Positions 6,572 to 10,260 of a stretch of DNA of 10,260 nucleotides are shown here, one piece after another. Made by a program: the position numbers and the translations under genes. Location: assembly GCA_013213985.1 (NCBI GenBank), contig JABSSP010000114.1:1-10260 (forward strand). Reading direction: 5' to 3'. Within the stretch, counting starts at the first letter, position 1. Each line of letters starts with the position of its first letter. Below the pieces are notes generated by a model that saw nothing but the letters and a program-made list of their open reading frames with translations, did not search any database and was not told the origin of the DNA. Origin of the DNA: Candidatus Babelota bacterium. Lineage in GTDB: Bacteria > Babelota > Babeliae > Babelales > Vermiphilaceae.

Positions 6572-7912
6572 ATGGCCAAACAATCGACACACTATACCTG
6601 TAAATCATGCAATTACCAAACTCTTAAGTGGGTAGGATGTTGTCCTGGATGCAGTGAGTGGGAGAGTTTTACGACAAAAACTAATACGCCACCTTCAGGA
6701 AAACACTCATCTTTACAAAAAACTGCCATGGTTTCACTTGATTCTGTAGATATAAAGCCTCAAAAGCGTATGCTTTCAGGAGTTCAGGAATGGGATCGTG
6801 TGCTCGGTGGAGGAGTTGTACCAGGATCGCTCCTTATTTTAACCGGGGACCCGGGCATTGGTAAATCAACTCTTCTTTTACAAGTCACCAATAAATTGGC
6901 ACAAAATCGTAAAGTTTTTTATTTTTCTACTGAAGAATCTATTCAACAAGTTGCTGCACGTGCACAACGGTTACACTGCGATAGCACTACCCTCTTGTTT
7001 TCAGACTGTGCTGACCTTGAAACTATTGTAAACACAGCACTCACCGAAAAACCTGATGTCATTGTTATTGATTCTATTCAAAATTGTCGCAATACCAACA
7101 CTCATAATTTTCCGGGCAGCGTTGGTCAACTGCGTGAATCAACTTTTAGACTGATGCAGCTTGCTAAAGAAAATAACATTGCGGTTATTATTAGTGGACA
7201 TATCACCAAAGAAGGCAGTATTGCTGGTCCAAAAACATTAGAACATATGGTTGACGGAGTATTTTATTTGCAAGGTGAAGGCCGTTGGCAAACTCGGATT
7301 TTACGTTCGGTTAAAAATAGATTTGGTACCATTAACGAAGTTGGTTTTTTTAAAATGGGTGAAACTGGTCTGTGCCAGGTTCCTAATATTAACGAACACT
7401 TAATTAAAGAACTTACCTATGCTCCTGGGTCATCTTTGATAAGTATCTTACAAGGTTCACGCCCCCTGTTACTTGAACTGCAAGCACTTACTATTGTAAC
7501 AAAATTAACCATTCCTCAGCGCGTTATTGCAGGAGTTGATCACAAACAAGTCGTTCTTATTGCTGCGATATTAGAAAAATATCTCCAAGTAAAATTAAGC
7601 GCGCATGATATCTTTTTTAAAATTAGCGGCGCTACATTAAAACTTAAAGATAGCGTCAGTGATCTTGGCATAGCACTCGCATTACTTTCAAGTTATTTTC
7701 AGCAACCACTACCCGAAAAATCAATCTCCTTAGGTGAAATTAGTGTCACAGGACAAATTAAGCCAATTAATCAAATAGATATTTTAGTACGAGAAGCTCA
7801 AAGTTTTGGTATTAAAAAAATCCTCGTCGCTAAAAATCAAAAAATAGAAAATTCTATCTGTGCTTCCGTAAGATTTTCAAACGTATATGAACTGTTATCT
7901 TTGTTTTCCTAG
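6572..7912 (+). CDS. radA: DNA repair protein RadA (Sms)
   Basis: RadA is a hexameric RecA-like DnaB-type helicase that drives branch migration during homologous recombination. All family parts are present in 446 aa. A C4 zinc finger has C10-x2-C13 and C24-x2-C27. The Walker A is GDPGIGKST (92-100) and Walker B is VIVIDSIQ (163-170). The RadA signature KNRFG is at 248-252. A C-terminal Lon-protease-like domain starts at about 280 and contains VIAGVDHKQVVL and GEISVTGQIKPI. The start MAKQSTHYTCKSC matches the usual N-terminus, although no ribosome binding site precedes it. It stands alone, divergent from the pseudouridine synthase, with a 119-bp gap before the next gene. It looks intact. Confidence 0.97.
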   Translation: MAKQSTHYTCKSCNYQTLKWVGCCPGCSEWESFTTKTNTPPSGKHSSLQKTAMVSLDSVDIKPQKRMLSGVQEWDRVLGGGVVPGSLLILTGDPGIGKSTLLLQVTNKLAQNRKVFYFSTEESIQQVAARAQRLHCDSTTLLFSDCADLETIVNTALTEKPDVIVIDSIQNCRNTNTHNFPGSVGQLRESTFRLMQLAKENNIAVIISGHITKEGSIAGPKTLEHMVDGVFYLQGEGRWQTRILRSVKNRFGTINEVGFFKMGETGLCQVPNINEHLIKELTYAPGSSLISILQGSRPLLLELQALTIVTKLTIPQRVIAGVDHKQVVLIAAILEKYLQVKLSAHDIFFKISGATLKLKDSVSDLGIALALLSSYFQQPLPEKSISLGEISVTGQIKPINQIDILVREAQSFGIKKILVAKNQKIENSICASVRFSNVYELLSLFS

Positions 7913-7985
7913 CAAAAGTAATAAACAAAAAAAATCTGATTAAGTATTTTACAACAGCATCTTTAATTAAGCTGTCTAAACTGTA

Positions 7986-7991
7986 TATACT
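7986..7991 (+). promoter_or_regulatory. Possible -10 box of the FAD-dependent oxidoreductase gene
   Basis: TATACT matches the -10 consensus in 5 of 6 positions and stands about 40 nt before the start codon. The -35 region at the right distance (ttaatt, 7963-7968) is weak. A short inverted repeat ACAGC...GCTGT spans about 7954-7975, upstream of this box, and might be an operator or the weak end of the radA transcript. Confidence 0.3.
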
Positions 7992-8018
7992 AACGACAGA
8001 TTAATCATATTACTTAAA

Positions 8019-8025
8019 AAGGAGA
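8019..8025 (+). promoter_or_regulatory. Strong ribosome binding site of the FAD-dependent oxidoreductase
   Basis: AAGGAGA lies 6 nt before the ATG at 8032. It is the best Shine-Dalgarno match in the window. It fixes the start ahead of the hydrophobic leader. Confidence 0.8.
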
Positions 8026-8031
8026 CTCATA

Positions 8032-9216
8032 ATGCGTCAATCTTATGTGTATTTAGTAAGTTGCTTACTAAGTTTCTCTTTCAATGTTTGTGCAAAAAAT
8101 TCAAAAACGCAAGAGCATCATGCCGATGTTAGCTGGACTGTTGTTGGCGCTGGGCCAGCGGGCATTGCAACTATTGGCGTACTGTTAGAACTTGGAATTT
8201 CAGAAAAAGATATTGTGTGGGTTGATCCAAAATTTGATGTGGGCAGACTTGGTGAATATTATTATAATGTACCCGGTAACGCAGTAACAAAAAATTATGT
8301 TTTTTTTGTGCAACAATGTCGTGTTTTTAATGAATTTCCATCGCAAGCACGCGACAAATTATTTGAAGACAGTGATTCATGCGAAGAATGCATACTCGGA
8401 TTCGTTGTTGACCCATTACTTGATATAACTAATCATTTGCGTACAAAAGTAACAAGTGTGCAAGACTCTCTTGTATCTCTTAAGCGCAATGAACAACACG
8501 AATGGCATTTACAATTAAATAATAGTTCATTCACATCGCACAATGTTGTATTGGCAACTGGAGCGCAGCCAAGAAAGCTCAATTACCCATGTAAAAATTG
8601 TATTTCTTTAGACTTGGCGATTGATAAAAATAAACTTACTCAGCTGGTAGATACACAAAGCGATACGATTGCCCTTATTGGTGGTGCGCACTCAGCAATT
8701 TTAATTCTTAAGTATCTAAGTGAAATTGGCGTACCCCGTATAGTAAATTTTTATAAACATCCATTAAGATATGCCTATGATATGGGAGACGGTAATCCAA
8801 CTCACTTTAATGGACTAAAAGGAGCAACTGGACGTTGGGCCTACAATGTTTTAGAAAAAAATTCTCCAGCGCAAATAGCACGACTCAAAAACAGTCAAGA
8901 GGCAAGAGAAGCATGGCTCCCTCTATGCAATAAAATTATTTACGCTATAGGTTACACAAGAAATCCTGTGCCATTAGCAGAAGGCCATACAAGCCAAGTA
9001 GATTATAACAGTTCAAGTGGAGAAATTTCATCACGTTTATTTGGTATTGGCATTGCATTTCCTGAGCAAGTGATTGAAGACGGAAAAAAAGAAGCTATGA
9101 TAGGCCTCATTGATTTTATGTTGTATGCTCAGCGAGTTGCCCCTGAATGGATCAAAAAACTTCACAGTAGACATATTGAATTACTCAACAATATACTTAC
9201 CATCAGCATATTATAA
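8032..9216 (+). CDS. FAD/NAD(P)-dependent oxidoreductase with signal peptide
   Basis: This is a two-dinucleotide-domain flavoprotein (pyridine nucleotide-disulfide oxidoreductase / flavin monooxygenase superfamily). FAD binding is shown by VVGAGPAG (37-44). An ATGAQPRKL motif (175-183) and a second Rossmann motif IGGAHSA (216-222) for NAD(P)H follow. A late IIYAIGYTRNP segment (302-312) also fits. The substrate cannot be read from the sequence. GRLGEYYYNVPGNAVTKNYV (71-90) is a distinctive conserved-looking block. Residues 1-21 are a Sec-type signal ending VCA/K. The strong ribosome binding site leaves little doubt that it is translated. Two CxxC pairs (C117/C120 and C187/C190) lie outside the classic disulfide-reductase position. 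The gene is monocistronic: promoter candidate before it, terminator after it. Confidence 0.85.
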   Translation: MRQSYVYLVSCLLSFSFNVCAKNSKTQEHHADVSWTVVGAGPAGIATIGVLLELGISEKDIVWVDPKFDVGRLGEYYYNVPGNAVTKNYVFFVQQCRVFNEFPSQARDKLFEDSDSCEECILGFVVDPLLDITNHLRTKVTSVQDSLVSLKRNEQHEWHLQLNNSSFTSHNVVLATGAQPRKLNYPCKNCISLDLAIDKNKLTQLVDTQSDTIALIGGAHSAILILKYLSEIGVPRIVNFYKHPLRYAYDMGDGNPTHFNGLKGATGRWAYNVLEKNSPAQIARLKNSQEAREAWLPLCNKIIYAIGYTRNPVPLAEGHTSQVDYNSSSGEISSRLFGIGIAFPEQVIEDGKKEAMIGLIDFMLYAQRVAPEWIKKLHSRHIELLNNILTISIL

Positions 9217-10260
9217 AAATTTAAGAGGGAGAGTTTAGTGCTCTCTCTCTTTTTTAAGCAAGTTTCAATTTTTTTTAAAACCTTGTTAACTATGATCACT
9301 AAGGCTCCGTCTCCGATTAGGTTTGCTGCAGTCCCAAATGGATCAAGCAATACATACAAAGACATAACAACTGCAATCATTTCTTCAGTAAAACCAAATT
9401 GTGATGTGAGCAAAGGCATCATGACAATAATACCACCACAGGGTAAACCCGCGACTCCAAACATTGCTATACAAAAATAGGGAATAAAAAAAAAGATAAG
9501 AAATAAATGAAGGCAAACATCCTCGAAAAATGTACATGGTTGCTAGCGATAACATTGGGGTTCCAACACTGTCACTTAATAGATGTACATTTGCCATGAT
9601 AGGCATAGCCATTTAAGCAAGCGGCGCATTGCCCGTGTTTTTTGTAGCGGCACCTACACTCACCGGTATTGTTGCAGTGCTCGACATCGTACTAAACGCG
9701 GTTAAATAACTTGGCAATGCAATTTTAATTGATTTAAGCGCTTTAGAAAATGAAAACCCTTCCGCAAGAAAATAAATCCATGCCAAATATACAATCTGCA
9801 TACCAATAATAAGCACACACGTTGCACCATATTGACGGAATAACAGTGCAAAAGTTCCTTCGCATCCTATTTTTAACATGAAACCAAAAACATAAAGGGG
9901 TAACAGTGGAATAAAAAAAGTATAAATTGCTTTTTCAACGTATGATTTAAATGCTTCTAATCCTTTGTCTACCACAGGAACGCGCCAAATGAAAAAATAA
10001 TACCAAGAATAACTGCGTTAAAAAGTGCATACACCGAACTCACACTAACCCAGCCTGGCATGTTAAATTCAGTAAACGGTATCAAGGGTGTTCGAGGAAC
10101 CAAGGAAACTACTTCTTGCGTCCCTGCTAAACATGTAGCCGCCGATAAACCGAGCCATGCAGTAAAATAAGATGATAATGCAACAAACGCATTAGAAAAG
10201 ACAATAAAACCTATAAGTACCGCTAAGGCTAAAGGAGCACCTTTTTTAAATGATAAAATA
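9162..10260 (-). pseudogene. Sodium:dicarboxylate/amino-acid symporter (DAACS family), degraded and cut by the window edge
   Basis: Read leftward, the remains of a multi-spanning membrane symporter can be followed for about 366 codons. From the right edge, one frame gives PLALAVLIGFIVFSNAF through ...GIIFSFGA and stops at 9969-9971. The protein continues one base back with VPVVDKGLEAF to FSTMSSTATIPVSV and KNTGNAPLA. A TAA at 9613-9615 interrupts it, and the same frame resumes with MAMPIMANVHLL. In the A9 run at 9486-9494 it shifts again to FGVAGLPCGGIIVMMPLL and FGTAANLIGDG. The STSSS-like loop, HP2-like hairpin and NxxGD motif are family hallmarks. R397 of GltPh is replaced by glycine, and N401 and D405 are kept. 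The last frame overruns the terminator and overlaps the oxidoreductase gene by 55 nt, so the native stop is probably lost. The N-terminus lies beyond 10260. Confidence 0.88.
9223..9255 (+). terminator. Intrinsic terminator of the FAD-dependent oxidoreductase gene
   Basis: An 11-bp stem (9223-9233 with 9241-9251, one G-U pair) closes a 7-nt loop and runs into a T tract at 9251-9255. It begins 7 nt after the stop codon. The leftward symporter pseudogene reads through the same DNA. Confidence 0.85.

Noticed and set aside
9238..9480. An 80-aa plus-strand ORF after the oxidoreductase.
   Set aside because: It is the antisense of the symporter pseudogene and begins inside the terminator hairpin. 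No ribosome binding site is present.
9385..9612. A separate 75-aa minus-strand gene starting MAMPIMANVHLL.
   Set aside because: It is in the same frame as, and immediately follows, the upstream symporter fragment across a TAA. It is the continuation of one broken gene, not an independent one.
1..10260. CRISPR arrays, insertion sequences, phage genes or a defence island.
   Set aside because: I saw no regularly spaced repeats, transposase motifs, phage structural genes or toxin-antitoxin pairs.

Overview
The window is AT-rich, gene-dense bacterial DNA. It has short intergenic gaps, tRNAs with encoded CCA ends and housekeeping genes scattered singly rather than in their usual operons. Several features recall host-associated lineages such as Candidatus Dependentiae (TM6): low GC, a solitary atpG, nucleotide-dependent enzymes carrying Sec-type leaders, and a decaying transporter gene. 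That placement is an inference from gene style, not from a phylogenetic marker.

Left end (1-549): the 83 bases left of the tRNAs hold nothing I can assign. A leftward tRNA cluster, Tyr(GTA)-Gly(TCC)-Thr(TGT), is read from a good promoter at 372-400. A perfect 18-bp inverted repeat at 486-529 lies just past the end of the next operon. Leftward operon (550-1801): a YacP-like NYN-domain nuclease, tsaE and a small Bfd-like [2Fe-2S] protein are packed with a 3-nt gap and then an overlap.

Rightward block (1888-5662): a divergent intergenic region leads to a complete atpG without other ATP synthase genes. It is followed by a UDP-glucose 6-dehydrogenase and a family 2 glycosyltransferase. Both begin with a hydrophobic signal-peptide-like leader before an otherwise classical cytosolic-type catalytic domain. 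The dehydrogenase is interrupted by a one-base frameshift near 4060-4077. Its conserved C-terminal tail is still legible in another frame to 4178, six bases before the glycosyltransferase start codon. The two genes could form a short pathway: make UDP-glucuronate, then transfer a sugar.

Middle and right (5666-10260): a leftward RsuA/RluB-type pseudouridine synthase meets the glycosyltransferase tail to tail. It is divergent from radA. Next comes a third leader-bearing enzyme, an FAD/NAD(P)-dependent oxidoreductase with a strong ribosome binding site and a clear intrinsic terminator. The right end is a leftward sodium:dicarboxylate/amino-acid symporter (DAACS family) gene that is clearly a pseudogene, with two frameshifts and an in-frame stop. 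It runs off the window edge.

The strongest lead is the set of three redox or sugar-transfer enzymes with apparent export signals. Known substrates of these families (UDP-sugars, NAD, FAD) are cytosolic, so export would make sense mainly if the enzymes are anchored at the membrane or delivered into a host cell.
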